DNA of 64,000 nt, taken from assembly GCA_021234155.1 (NCBI GenBank), contig JAJEKV010000674.1, positions 56,176 to 120,175 of the forward strand. Reading direction: 5' to 3'. The DNA is from Isoetes taiwanensis. Taxonomy: Eukaryota > Streptophyta > Lycopodiopsida > Isoetales > Isoetaceae. The first letter of the stretch is position 1; every line of letters begins with the position of its first letter. The notes under the pieces are model-generated. The model ran no database searches, was not told where the DNA came from, and worked only from the letters and a program-made list of their open reading frames with translations. The translations under genes and the position numbers were made by a program. Positions 33,780 through 46,110 of this stretch are shown here, piece after piece.

Positions 33780-36700
33780 AGCTCTTAAAGGATGCTGACT
33801 TTCAAGAAGGCTGCAAGAACACTTGGACAACTACCTTTAGCCGACGTTGAGGCATGACTGGCATAGTGGATGCAATTGCGGCAGTCAAAGGCTTTGCCAA
33901 ACAATGGGGTCGAGAGTTTGCAGCAGCAAATCGTGCTTTATTGAATACCTTGTATCAGGACCTGCTCCATTCTCAACAAGGACTCCTTCCAGGAGTTCAT
34001 GATCGAGATATTTTGGCACAGATTCAAGCATTGGAGGAGGAACAAATCCAGCAGGCAAAGATGAAGGCAGGTCTGCAGTGGTTTCGTGATGGAGACCATT
34101 GTACAAGCTCCTTCTTCCATGCGGCTAAGAGGCGTCGCATGACATCAACCATGTCCTCATTGCCTTTGCCGGATGGCTCGATACTAACAGAGCCAACCGA
34201 ACTCAAGCAACATCTGCATAACTACTTTCAGACTTTTTTTGCGGAGAAACATCTTCCCTTTCAATCAGAAATGCGAGATGCTATTTTGTCTAGGATTTCT
34301 CCCATCATCTCTGACGAGCAGCACGTGTCAATAGAGGTGGCTATGACAGCTGATGATTTAAGTTCGACAGTCTTTGAACTGAAAAGAGGCAAATGCCCAG
34401 GTCTGGACAGCTTGCCAATTGAGTTCTTCCAGGAGTATTGGGAATGGCTGGAGCCAAATGTGTATGATGCTCCATGTGACTTTCGGCGGTCCACTGCTTT
34501 AGATAGAGTTCTAAACACAGGTGCCATCTCACTCATCCCCAAGGTCAAGGATCCTCAGACTATTTCAGATTGGCGGACCATCAACTTATTGTCATCTGTA
34601 TATAAGATCTTCGCTAAGCCTTTTGCAGAGCGGGTGAAGGACATCTTGATAGAGCCCATCTCAACAACCCAATCAGGTTTTCTTCTAAAATGATGCATTC
34701 TGAACAATGTTGCTGCTGCTTACGAGGGAATTTATTGGACATGTAAAGAAAACCTTCCAGTTGTATACCTTAAGCTTGATTTTGCAAAGGCTTATAACAG
34801 TGTTAGCTGGGAATTCATGCGTCGATGTATGCTAAGACTGGGATTTGGGGAACAATTCACATCAGATATTATGAAGCTGCATGTCTCTGCTCAGGCAACT
34901 ATTATGTTCCATGGTGAGCCGTCAGATGCCTTCTCACTCGGTCGTGGTATTTGCCAGGATGGCCTTTAGCGCCACTGCTTCTTACAATTATCGCAGAGGC
35001 TTTGTCGCAGTTATTCACCGTTCCAACCACAGAGAGACTTCTCCATGGTCTTGCAATGGAGGATGGCACACAAGAGGTTTGTAATCAATATGCAGATGAC
35101 ATGTTCCTCTTCCTAGTCGCTAATGTTGAGAATCTTGTAGCTGCCAAATTGCTCTTAGACACTTTTTCAGTGGCTTCTGGTGTTTGGAGTGGCAGAAGTG
35201 TACAGTTTTATGGGCATTGGATACTCCGGCGTGTGTTCATGATTATCCATGGAAATTACTTGCGCATGGACAGGCCATCAAGTTGTTGAAGATTCCAGTT
35301 GGCATCCATGTTACTACGTGAACTAGGAGATCACTAAGGGTTTGGAGAAGCACTTGTTCTGGTGGTCCATCGCAAAGTTGTCTCTTGCGGGTCGCATTAC
35401 AGTGGCTAAGTCAGTCCTTAATAGTACCCATGTTTATATGGCATCCTTACTGCTTGCCCCACAGATCAAAATATGTGAGCTCATTGCAATAGTTCGGAAC
35501 TTTATATGGGCGGGTACTGAGGAAGGTGGTGTGATTAAGGTGGCTTGGTCGAAGTGCATCCTTCTAAAATGGGAAGGTGGTTTGGGTATGATGGACTTCT
35601 TATTGTAGAGCAAAGTCCTTATTTTCAAAGTTCATTTGGAGACTCTTGAATGGTGAAGATGACTCTCCTGGGTTACGCCTTTTTAGACAAGCGCTTGGTC
35701 ACTGTATCCCTCTAGGCAAAAAGGTTGTCAAACCAGTCCTACCTTGGGCGTTATTTCAGACTCTGCAGCCTTTTCCAAGTGCTTCTCCATTTTTGCGTGG
35801 ATTGTTGACAGCATAGAAGGAAGTCAAACATCTTTTCTGGCCATGCCCCTCCATCCACACCCTATTGGAGGCTCCATGGTGGTGGGCACCACTGCCTTCA
35901 GACCCCTCCGCACCTCCACTGGCAGCATCAGTTCATCCCCTTACATGGAGACGATGGGTTCTTGCAGGTGTTGTCTCTATTCAAGCATGGTATGAAGTGG
36001 GTCGCCTACTGTCTTGGCCTGAATTTCAGGCAAAGTTCCTGCTCTCTCGTTAGAATGTGTCTCTATGGGAGAAAGTCGCGAAAAATTTGCCTCTTGTAGT
36101 GCAAGTTGGTGTTGCTGAAAGGGTGCCATGGGACTGTCATGAAAATATTCACAAAGGCAAGCACTTTGTCAGATCAGTATATCGCCTTCTTTTAGCACCA
36201 CAACCCCTCGAGTTGCTGGATGGGTGGCACCTACGAGTTCCACAATCAATTTTGTGTCGTACATGGCAATGGCTTTGGGATAGGTTGCTCCATCCTAAAG
36301 TCTCTCTGTGCTATGGCGACAGGTTATCTACAGGTGCCTGCGTATTAATGCCTTCCAACATCGCTATGATCCTTGCATACCTGCAGTATGCCCACTCTAT
36401 CTTTCAGACGTTGAGACTCTTGACCACTGTCTCTTTGATTGTGCATAGGTTCAACCAGCATAGTCTTGGCTATAAGGTTTGTTTAACAGTACACCAGCTA
36501 AACTTGGTTCTGGTTGACTCCTGTGGTCAATATGGAAGCATCACAGACACCACATCTTTCAAGGCATTTATTCATCTGCACGTGGTGTTATTACGGTGGC
36601 CCAGAAAAAGATACTGACATCCTACGAGTGTTCCTCCCTTGAATCAGAAATGATGGAACGCATCTGGATTTAGTATCTTCGAATTGATTCTTATCATTAG

Positions 36701-36851
36701 TCTCTTATTCTGGAGTAAGTGCATTGTGCCCCAGGCTCGTGCTTCTGTGGCATCTTTTTGCGCTTACATAGTTAGATGAGACATGTAAATCTTGTACTTT
36801 TTATCTGATTAATAAAGTTTTTGGCTTTCGTCCTTCAAAGGAAAAAAAAAA
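33780..36851 (+). pseudogene. LINE-C: 5'-truncated L1-type non-LTR retrotransposon
   Basis: A 13-bp direct repeat AATTGGAAAAAAG flanks the insert (33767-33779 and 36852-36864). The 3' end has AATAAA near 36810 and a run of A at 36842-36851, as expected of target-primed insertion. The element begins just upstream of the reverse transcriptase; the endonuclease and ORF1 are absent. A 279-codon open frame (33854-34693) covers the linker and first RT blocks (CPGLDSLPIEFFQEYW, ISLIPKVKD, SDWRTINLLSSVYKI). After a stop the RT continues to a YADD box at 35089-35100. LSLAGRITVAKSVLNS (about 35380-35425) and the zf-RVT-like C-terminal region reach about 36250. Stops and frameshifts make it inactive. 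It belongs to a different LINE lineage from LINE-A and LINE-B. Confidence 0.92.
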
Positions 36852-36864
36852 AATTGGAAAAAAG

Positions 36865-37934
36865 GGATCATCCTGAGTTCAAAGGGTCTGAAACTGCTGA
36901 ACAAGCCATTCGATGGCTTAATTGGTTGGAAACATATTTTCGGGCCATCAACAAGGGAGATGCCACCAGAGTGCTGCATGTGGTATTGCAACTCAGGGTG
37001 GAGTCTGCTCATGGGAAGAGGTGGAGATTAATTCTTGGGCAAATTTTGGTAAATTTTTTAGACAAGAATATGCCCCACACTATGATGAGCATAATACTTT
37101 GATTTAGCTCATGAGGCAGACGAGAATCTGGCAACAATATATTAATATCATCATGGGAATTTTTGCAATGATCAAAGATATGCCAGCCCGAATGCAGATA
37201 AGTTATTTAAAGGATGGTCTTAAGGACCGCATTCTCAAAGCACGTATCAGACGAGCGAGGGACTTTGAGTCAGTAGTGTCCTTGGTGTGGACATTTGCAA
37301 GTTCTTCTAAGGACGAAGAGGACGATGACAGTAAAAAAAACCCAAACCTAAGTCTCATCATTATATGGGGGATCGAATAAACGTCCCCAAATTGCTTCAA
37401 GTAATTCAAGTAATCTTCCTGGTAATGAGAAGGGCAAGGGTGATGCTTCTTCAGCGAAGAAGTCGTTTAAGCCATTCACTTGCTTCAATTGTGGCACTAT
37501 AGGACATATTGCAAGAGATTGTCCAAAGCTCCACAAGGAAAAGAAGGCGTTGACCTCTATCACTAAACAAGCTGTAGAAGGAACCAAGAAACTCTTTGCA
37601 ATAGCATGGGGAGAACCCAATGCGACTTAGTGCAAGAATTAGAGTTGGAAATGGTCCAAGTAGCACCATATGAAATTGAGACTGAAGTTGGTAAGCAGAT
37701 TTAGCAGTAGAACCACGGTGGTTTGCGTGCACTCGACCTTTGGGGATTATGCGAAAGGATGAGTTTTGATTTAGCAAAACTAACAAGATTTGATGTGGTG
37801 GGTATCAACTGGATTCAAATGGTTAATCCTCCATATTGATTGGAGAGGATATTTGTTAGTTATTTCAAAAGGAGGAAAAGAGATTACTCTTCAAGGGACT
37901 CCTTATGTAGTTTTTCCTAATCAATAATGGCATG
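36865..37934 (+). pseudogene. Right part of a Ty3/gypsy-like gag with CCHC zinc knuckle
   Basis: After the LINE the plus strand encodes a retrotransposon gag: F-K-G-S-E-T-A-E-Q-A followed by W-L-N-W-L-E-T-Y-F near 36880-36945 matches the gag domain preamble of plant Ty3 elements. A zinc knuckle CFNCGTIGHIARDC follows at 37481-37522 with exact C-x2-C-x4-H-x4-C spacing. Stops (for example near 37105 and 37630) and frameshifts break it. No protease, reverse transcriptase or integrase follows, because the large CACTA element interrupts at 37,935. Confidence 0.75.
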
Positions 37935-37959
37935 CACTACAAAACCAAAGCCATTTTAT

Positions 37960-38465
37960 TTACGGCGTCTATTACGGCGTCGGGCGTCGTTTACTGCGTC
38001 GATGATCGGCGTCGAAGCGTCGATAAGCGGCGTCTGACCGGCGTCGGGCGTCGATAAAAGCGGCGTTTATCGCACGTCGCTATCGCAGCGTCGCAAGCTG
38101 CGGCGTCTTTAAGCGGCGACATGGCGTCGTTCAACGTCGTTAGATTACCGTGTGGGTCGACCGCAGCGACCTTCTTTGCAGTGGCCAGCGCCGGTTGGCG
38201 GGCGTGGCGGATGTTTGGCGGCGTCGTTCAGCGGCGAAAAGTACCGCGTCATCATGTCCAGTCGGCGTGGCGTTACCCGGTAGCGTAAGCGGCCTGGCGT
38301 GTATTGCCCCGTGTGAAGCGTCGTTCAGCGGCGTTCTTTGGCGTGGAATCTGTCACATGTTTCTAGCGTGGCAATGCGGCTTTCTGGCGGCTTTGGGCCC
38401 GCCGGACAGCGTCGTTCAGCGGCCGGCTGGCGGCGTGGCGGCCCGCGGAACAGCGTCGTTAACGA
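37960..38465. repeat. GCGTCG-rich subterminal repeat block of the large CACTA element
   Basis: More than 20 copies of GCGTCG or GGCGTC occur within 500 bp. They include the longer motif GCGTCGTTCAGCGGC three times (about 38223, 38319 and 38408). GC content falls sharply just after 38465, where the sequence becomes AT-rich. By analogy with other CACTA elements these would be transposase-accessory binding sites. Confidence 0.7.
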
Positions 38466-38900
38466 CGATTTTTTTGATAAAAAAATATTTATTTAATATT
38501 ATTCCAATATGATTTAGAGGGCCAGTTAATATTCATATGCAAAATTAACAAATATTTAATATAAATAAATATTTAGTAATATTTATTAATATTAATATTA
38601 TCAATAATATTAATAGTATTAATAAATATTAAATATGAACAAAATAAATCGAGAATAAATATTTAAAAATTTAAAAATTCGAAAAATAGAAACAAATATT
38701 GATTAAATTATATTAATGGTAGATAAGCATTATTGTTTAATATGTAATTAAATGTTTAATAAATCTAAGAATAAAAAAAATAGAATCGAGCATAAAATTA
38801 ACATAACAAAAAATCACAAATAATAAGAACAAAGCATAAAAATTTAAATTGAATTCAATTAATATATTTCACAATGTAATTTGCACATTACAAAATATAT
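38466..38900. repeat. AT-rich block with AATATT-type repeats
   Basis: After the GC-rich subterminal block the sequence changes to runs of ATTTAATATTA, AATATTAATATTATCAATAA and similar, with almost no G or C for about 200 bases. No gene is seen. Confidence 0.6.
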
Positions 38901-39449
38901 TAAGTCTTTAGTTGTTTGCTCTCTTCTTCTTCTTCTTCATTGGCCGTCTTCATTTTACGCATTATATTGTATATGCAACAATTAGTTCATTGTAGTCACA
39001 AATAATTATCTAATGAATGATACACACTTCATCCCCCCTTTCACGCCAGCGATGCGTCGGCGATGGCCGCATGACTGCCTTGTTTGAAAGGCCCTTCCGG
39101 CGTTCATCTTTAGCGGTAGGGGCGACCCGACAAATGGCCGCCTAGTGAGAATGAGCACGCAAAACTAATGTTAGTGTTCAGCTTCGAGAACCTACATTAT
39201 AAACCAAATTTATACTTACAAATACCTTATCGAGGAAAGCCATAACAGCCGGACCGGTCTTGTGGCACTATGGCGCGCCACAGCTTAAACCGTCGTACCC
39301 CTGCGTCGTCCCGGCTGCCTTTGTTCTAGCTTCCCCTTTTCTTTGATAATATGTTGGCCTTCAAACACTACAATGCAATACAAGGACTTAGTCCACATGG
39401 CATCATCTAATTATCTCGACTCATGGGGAGATGATGTACTTGAAATGCC

Positions 39450-42290
39450 TCATTAGTCAACCGGATAGGCGTGCCACTTCCTCTATCGGGACTCTGTAGC
39501 TTTGGCAAGAGCTTTTCATTTGCTTCTTGATTACCTGCGCAAAATATAAATAAAATATGAGTACAATGAGGTTATAATGAAGAGCGAGAAAGAGCCTAAT
39601 ACCGGTGGATTTAACATGTTTACCTGCTTTGAACAAAGCTCCCTCCATGAGATCTCTCGACTTGAGCTCGGGATGATACGCTTCCTAAAATCTCCTTGAT
39701 CCTCTCTTTTTCCTCATCATAGGCTCCCGGGTTCCATTCACCCTTGTGGGCGTTATGGCAAACGCTATTTGTGACATTATTAGCCATCTTCCAAAATTGT
39801 GCGCCATCTGCGGTCTTTGTGGTGGCGGCAACTTCTTGCTACTACACTCAACATACGACTAACATATGAATATGTGTTGAGTGAACAAAAGGGCATAATT
39901 CAAGATGAACTCACTCATATTGAAAGAGATGCCTTCGTGGAGGTGGTGCGGTGGTGCGCGATCTTTATGAGCTTGAAGAGGTGCGTCCACTCCGGCGTAG
40001 CGGCGGTCGGGCTCGCCGTGGGGGTTCATTCTCCTCGTTAACGAGGAGCGGGCCTAAGATTGGTCGGAAGGGTGTATGAGCTATGGCGTGGAGGGTCATG
40101 GAAGCCGGACCTCGCCTACTTTGTTCAACTGACTGGTGGCGCAATCTCCATTTCTAGGCGACATCGGTGCAAGGCATTCCACCTATCTTGGGGTTATCGC
40201 CTCGTTGATATCTCGGAGTTCCTATGCTCTACGTCTTCTGGCGGATCTGAGGTCCTTTTCCGATCTCTTGGTGGTGGGTTGAGAAAGAAGATCGCCCATA
40301 ACCCACGGCGGCGAACATTATGCATAGGAAAAGAAGGGCCTTAACCGCATTTACGCTACATTTAAAACATTGAGCGTTAAAAAATAAATGGTTAACTTTG
40401 CATTTTATCCTAGAAAAAATCCATACCAAATCCACACAATGGTGGAGGTGGCGGTGGTGGCGAGCTAAACCCGAGCGACCAACTTACGCCTCTTAAAAAC
40501 CCTTTGCGGGTTTAGGGCTGTGGTAAAGGCTACCAAAACCGAGAAGTAAAGTTGTGAACAATAGATATGCCATCGTGCCGCATCCCATGGTTCTTTGGAC
40601 ATGTGCAAAAAAACACAAGTTATTTATATGGAGTGCGATGAATAACATAGTAGGAAAGCAACAAATGTTAGCAACATGGGAAGTTCATTACAAAACATTG
40701 GGATTTGAATAATTAAAAGTGTCTTTATATATTTGGTTATTAGACAATTAAAAAATTTAATACTCTTAAACATGGCAAGATATACAATATTGTATTCATT
40801 ATTTGAGTTGTGACAACAACAATTTTGACATCTCAAGGCATCCATGCACTTCATGTGTCGTCTCTTTGTCTCATAACCATGGTAGAAGATATTCCAACAC
40901 TTTGTAAGGCTTCAACAACCCGAAAGCTTTTGGTGTGGTGATGAGAATCGTCTTCGCGTAGGCACATCATTCTTGTTTTTGCTCCTCCAACTTGTCAAGG
41001 CGTCGTTTGGTACATATGGGTTGGATTAATCCATTGGGCATTGTTGTTATTATTAAACCACTCCATTAGCATGCGATAGCGCAGCTTGCGAAATCCGAAG
41101 CATCTCATAAATATATCCCAATGCATAGACATCATGAATTTCGTGTCCCCATACGATCATCATCCTTGATTTCTCAAACCACGGTTCCTCTAACCATGGA
41201 TATTTTGCTTGTCCATCCAGAAAGTAAGTACCGACACTTCAACAAGGGACGGCAGCTCTTTGGCGTAAAAATGAATTGCATTGTCCCAATCACCAATGGC
41301 CACCCACACATTTTGGTACTCATCATCAAAATGTAATTTGACTCTCTTGCAATTAAGCTTTGTGTGAGTGAAGTGGCCTTTGTGGATCTCAGCGACACCT
41401 TACGCTGGGGCAAGAGCTATCTCCGGAACATCTTGATATACAACTTCGCATTTTGCTCTAAGTTCCGGCGCCTATGTGTTTGTCGGTTCTTCTTGGCGCT
41501 AACAATTGCATTTGACCATCTTCTAAAAGCGTGACAAGTTATTAGGTAAATAGTCAAACAAGTGTGTGCAAGTGTCTCTCCATTCATGAAAGGTAGAATC
41601 ACCATTGGCCCTATGGTATCCCCACTAGAGCTAGCAACTTCATATACAAGTCCAATGGATGTAGCCAAAGCGGGATGCGGGCTCTTGAAGCGTATGTATC
41701 TTGGAGCCATCTCATGCGTCTACGCCCTATCTTTGCCCTTGAAAACCCATCCCTTTGTATAGCTCATCATCTTGGAAGTGTTTGTGTTCCGTTGATTTTT
41801 GATTTGATCGTGCGATGTGTTGGTTTCTCCTCAATAAAGTATCACATCCACGGCCTCTACGGGCATGGGATCAACAAAGATTGATGTGTTCATGTGATTC
41901 TCCAAAGAAAAGTGGGGCTTGCTAGGCCTGCTCCACTAGAGCTTCCCCCGATGCAAAGCATTTTTTAATTACCTCCAAGCCCGGCGTGCATTGAGATCCG
42001 CCAATGATGTTCTTGTGATCTAAGCGTCGCTTCTTTGAGGAATTCCATGAAGCTACCCATTCCTTGACGAGCCCGGCATTGGGACTTTTAAAAGCCTTTG
42101 AATGCTTCAAACATGTCTTCAGTTCATCCATGGGGTTTCCAATCATTGGCTTTACATGTATTGTCAAGGAGAGAAGTCAACATTTCTTCTTGACGGCCAT
42201 TTTTTGTGCTAACTCAAATTGGCACTTCCTTTCACATGTCGACAAAATGGTCGAAAAGATTTGACCGGTTGCATCTCCGGTCCGGGACTT
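39450..42290 (-). pseudogene. Unidentified minus-strand coding remnants in the large CACTA element
   Basis: Several minus-strand stretches look protein-like but are broken. One at about 39660-39790 (HNAHKGEWNPGAYDEEKERI) and one at 41174-41350 (FDDEYQNVWVAIGDWDNAIH) are the clearest; others lie at 41417-41710 and 41922-42167. They share the strand of the TNP2 remnant and lie 3' of it, where CACTA elements usually carry a second gene. The first could be a relic of the plant Ptta/En/Spm accessory domain, but I cannot confirm it. No plus-strand frame here is convincing. Confidence 0.35.
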
Positions 42291-42684
42291 TCGTTAACAC
42301 ATATCTCATTTATGACCATCGTCTAATCTCACTAATCATTAGTGTCTTCACGGTCGGAGGGCCATACCTACAAACCAATTTAGATTCATTAATCTTGCTT
42401 TGTGACTTTTTTTCAAACCTTCATTATGAATCTTTACCTACTTTCTTAAGAGTTAGTTTCCCTTTTAATTTTTTTTTTTTTTTTTAAAACCAACTATTTA
42501 AATTTTTTTCTTGCTCTTAACCACTCCACATCGGTGTTTCTTTGACATCCTAACATCTTTAAAAACAACATTCTTAACTAGAAACCGAAAATCAATAATG
42601 CAATTTTTCAAAAACCACCTTGCCCTTGTCCAATCCAGTAAAGATTTCTATTTATTGATATATTAATAAAAAAATAAACAACAA

Positions 42685-43022
42685 AGTAGGCGGTGAGCTT
42701 GGACCCGGAACACCTAGTCTTCTCCACTCAGGCGGGGCCGACCATGCCCCTTGTCCAAGTCTCCCCAAAATTTTCTAAACTAAATACATTAATCAATAAA
42801 ATTACAAGAGTAAGCGGTGAGCTTGGACTGGAACACCTAGTCTTCTCCACTCAAAGTGAGCCGACCATGCCCCTGTCCAAGTCTCCCCAATTTTTTCTAA
42901 ACTAAATACATTAATCAATAAAATTACAAAAGTAAGCGGTGAGCTTGGACCCGGAACACCTAGTCTTCTCCACTCAAAGCGAGGCCGACCATGCCCCTGT
43001 CCAAGTCTCCCCAAGTTTTTTT
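42685..43022. repeat. Three tandem copies of a ~123-bp repeat
   Basis: The motif CGGTGAGCTTGGAC recurs at 42691, 42815 and 42937. Each is followed by GGAACACCTAGTCTTCTCCA, a CCGACCATGCCCC segment, CCAAGTCTCCCCAA and an AT-rich spacer. Copies differ mainly at C/G-rich spots (ACCCGG against ACTGG). A weak relative of the core stands near 62790-62850. Confidence 0.85.
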
Positions 43023-43437
43023 TTTAACCTAAATAAAACATTAAAATTTTATTCTCCTACTCAAACTCAAATTCTTACCTAGAATGTCTTGAATTTGAAA
43101 ATCGATTTCCAAAGGCTGACGCATTTTTTTGTTATTAGTGTACATGCAAAAAAATAAAGGCATTCAATAATTAGAAACTTACATAAATAAAGAAATAAAA
43201 AAAAAAAAAAACAAAACAAAAGGCGATTCACGTTTGAAAGATCATTGACATTAAAACTATTTTACATTTGTTAATTAAAAGAACTATATATTGACATGTA
43301 AAAAAATGAAAATAAAAAAAAGGAAGAACATAAAAGAAGGGCCCTCGTCTTTTCAACGACCCCCTCTTTGTAATAAAAATAAGAGGAAGAATGGCCCTCG
43401 TCTTTGAAGCGATGTCCTTCTTCCATGGAAAAAAATA

Positions 43438-43670
43438 GAAGAGGAAGAAGAAGAAGAAGAAGAAGAAGAAGAAGAAGAAGAAGAAAAGAAAGAAGAAGAA
43501 AAGAAGATAAAGAAAAGAAGAAGAAGAAGAAGAAAAGAAGAAGAAGAAGAAGAAGAAGAAGAAGAAAGAAAAGAAAGCAAAGAAAGAAGAAGAAGAAGAA
43601 GAAGAAGAAGAAGAAGAAGAAGAAGAAAAGAAGAAGAAAGAACTAAAGAAGAAGAAAGAAGGGAATAAAA
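43438..43670 (+). repeat. GAA/AAG microsatellite tract
   Basis: About 230 bases consist almost only of GAA triplets with scattered AAAG interruptions. They give artificial Lys/Arg/Glu frames on the plus strand and Ser/Leu frames on the minus strand. Such purine tracts can form triplexes and are prone to length change. Confidence 0.95.
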
Positions 43671-44689
43671 GAAAATTGAATAGAATGAGAAAGTGGTGAA
43701 GAAGAAAAGAAAAATGAATAGAAAGAAAATTTTAGAAGAAGAAACCAATGATTGGAAGATCATTGGAAGAAAGATTCATAGAATAAGAATAAATGGTGAA
43801 GAAAAACAAGAATAGAAGAAGAGGAGGATGAATGGGATGGATTGCGTGCCGCAAGAAAAAAAGAAGCCCTAAATCTATCAAAATTAAAATTTCAAAAGAA
43901 GAGTTGATTAAACCAATGATTGGAAGCTTCATTGGAAAGAAAGAAAAGGAGGAGGATTGATTCATACTAATAAAAATACAATAAAATGGATTGAAGAAAA
44001 ACAAGGATGGAACGAAGAGGAGGATAGTTAAATGGGATACATGTGTTAAAACAAACAAAAGAAAAAACAAGAAGCCCCCCAAATCTATCAAACAACAAGC
44101 CTAATTCAAAATAGAGTTGATTGATCCATTGAAAACCTTTGGACAATTGTTTGAAGCAAAGGGAAATTATCCTTTCAATGATCGTGGCGCCAAAAGTTAT
44201 TTAGCGGTTCCTCCGGCCCAATCCAAGCCCCGAAGGAACCAAAAAAAAAGCGCATTCATAGTTTCACATTAAATTGATTGTGTTTTGGCGTCGTTGAAGC
44301 GGGATATGGAGGTCAACAGCGTAGAGCCCGTCATGATAGTTAAATAGCGAATGTAATAAATTGAAATTTGAAATGTCAAGTGCACGGCGGTTGCCCTTAC
44401 AAACATCTGATGGTGAAAAAAATCAATTGACAATCCATTTCAAAATTATAGTTGGCTAAACCAACTTTGGAAGACCTTTACGCAATTCCATGCCATACCC
44501 TACATTATTATATCCTCCTCTGCAAGTTCGGTAAGTAACACTTCCATGAGCGAAGTCCACAATTAAAATTTATTAAAAGTGAACCTTGGCATTAATTTTT
44601 CAAAGAGAACTATACTTGATCATTTATAAGGGGTAGGAACTATACAGCGATTAACAACTCCAGGTCGAAACTGTGTTTTGTTATATAGC

Positions 44690-46110
44690 CCAAAACATCT
44701 CCGCAAAAGTATGCATTGCATCTTCCACCGTAAACTACATATAAAAAGTTAATTATCCTTTTACCAATATCCAGTTGAAAAAGTTTTTTTAGAATGCATA
44801 GAATAAAATCATGCCCTTTTGAGATTTGAGATTTTAAAGCATTGAACATCATTCAAGTTTCGTGGAATTTCGAGTGAGGAAATCAACATGATGCTATTGG
44901 TAACCGGGATATGAGATAACAAGGAATCGGTGAGAATGATAAGTTAAAAATGGAAATGTAATGGGGAAATTTGAAATGTCAATGCCAATGATTCAATGGG
45001 GTATTGCTGCAATTGATGGTAACATTTGGCGGAGATACTAATGGGGCTCCAGTTGCAATGATTACATCCATTAATTTTATCTATAGTTGGCTCCATCTAT
45101 CCTTTGGATTTCTCTCCATCCTTGTTTATCTATCCACTTTAATAAACACTTGTGCACCATTATCCTTCCCATACTTTCGTACTTTCAAAAGTAAGTCTTC
45201 AGTTCATGACTGCGGGGTGCAAACATTATGGCTCACCAAGGGTTGCTCTTGGCAATTACAAATTTTCAAAGATCCACATTCCAAAGAAAAGCTTCTTTGA
45301 TTTGCCATATTCTCTCGTGCATGATCACATACAACTTCATATATAGTTCTCCAGCCTCTTCATAGAAGCTTGGGTTTTGGTTAAGCGGCTTGAGGGCAAA
45401 ACGTCTCACCTTGAATTTAGAGTTCGAGATCAATTGCATCTTACTTCCATAAACTACATATAAAAGGAATCAAACCATTACCACGGCTCTAGAAGGGTTT
45501 CTTTTTGGGGTAGAATGCATAGAATAAACTCAGGGTGGCCCTTTTAGGTTTGAGATTTTAAAGCATTGAACATCATTGAAACTCCTGTGGAATACATGGG
45601 AGGAAATCAACATGATGCACAAATTGGTAGGTTTAATCTGAGATAACAATTCATCTCCGGTGGAATGATAGTTGGGGAATTGCATCAAATGGAGCGGTCC
45701 GGGGCAGCGGATGGGGGGCGCCTTTCAGATGCCAATGATTCTTGGAGGGGATTGCTTCAATGGAAACTAAAACAGTTCACGGAAGCGGACCCCTTAATGG
45801 GCACTAGTTGGCAATGATTACCCTTATGTATTTTATCTATCCTTCTTTATCTATCACTTAGATTTCTCTCCATCCTTGTTTTATCTATCCACTTTAATAA
45901 ACCGGACTTGTGCACCATTGAGCTTCACTTGTCGGCTTTCATACTAAATCAAGCACTTATTCACTTGTTGAGTCATGAGTGAAACATATGGCAAATAGAC
46001 CTCTTGACCATACAATCTATGCGAAATTACCAAGGGATCCATGCAAAGCTGCGGAAGCTTCTTTGATTTCCATATTCTCCCGCATGCATGATCACATACA
46101 CTGTGATATA
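44690..46110. repeat. Direct duplication of a ~730-bp AT-rich block
   Basis: About 44690-45350 and 45425-46110 align in order: TAAACTACATATAAAA, TTTGAGATTTTAAAGCATTG, GAAATCAACATGATGC, CTCCATCCTTGTTTATCTAT, CACTTTAATAAAC, GCTTCTTTGATTT and GCATGATCACATACA. The second copy has picked up short GC-rich insertions and runs into the first unit of the large tandem array. Confidence 0.75.

Noticed and set aside
36088-36102. CACTA right end (CTCTTGTAGTG) at 36.09 kb
   Set aside because: It lies in the coding-like 3' part of LINE-C, and no matching left terminus or subterminal repeats are near.
43353-43763. Lys/Arg/Glu-rich plus frame and Ser/Leu-rich minus frame
   Set aside because: Translations of a GAA microsatellite, not genes.
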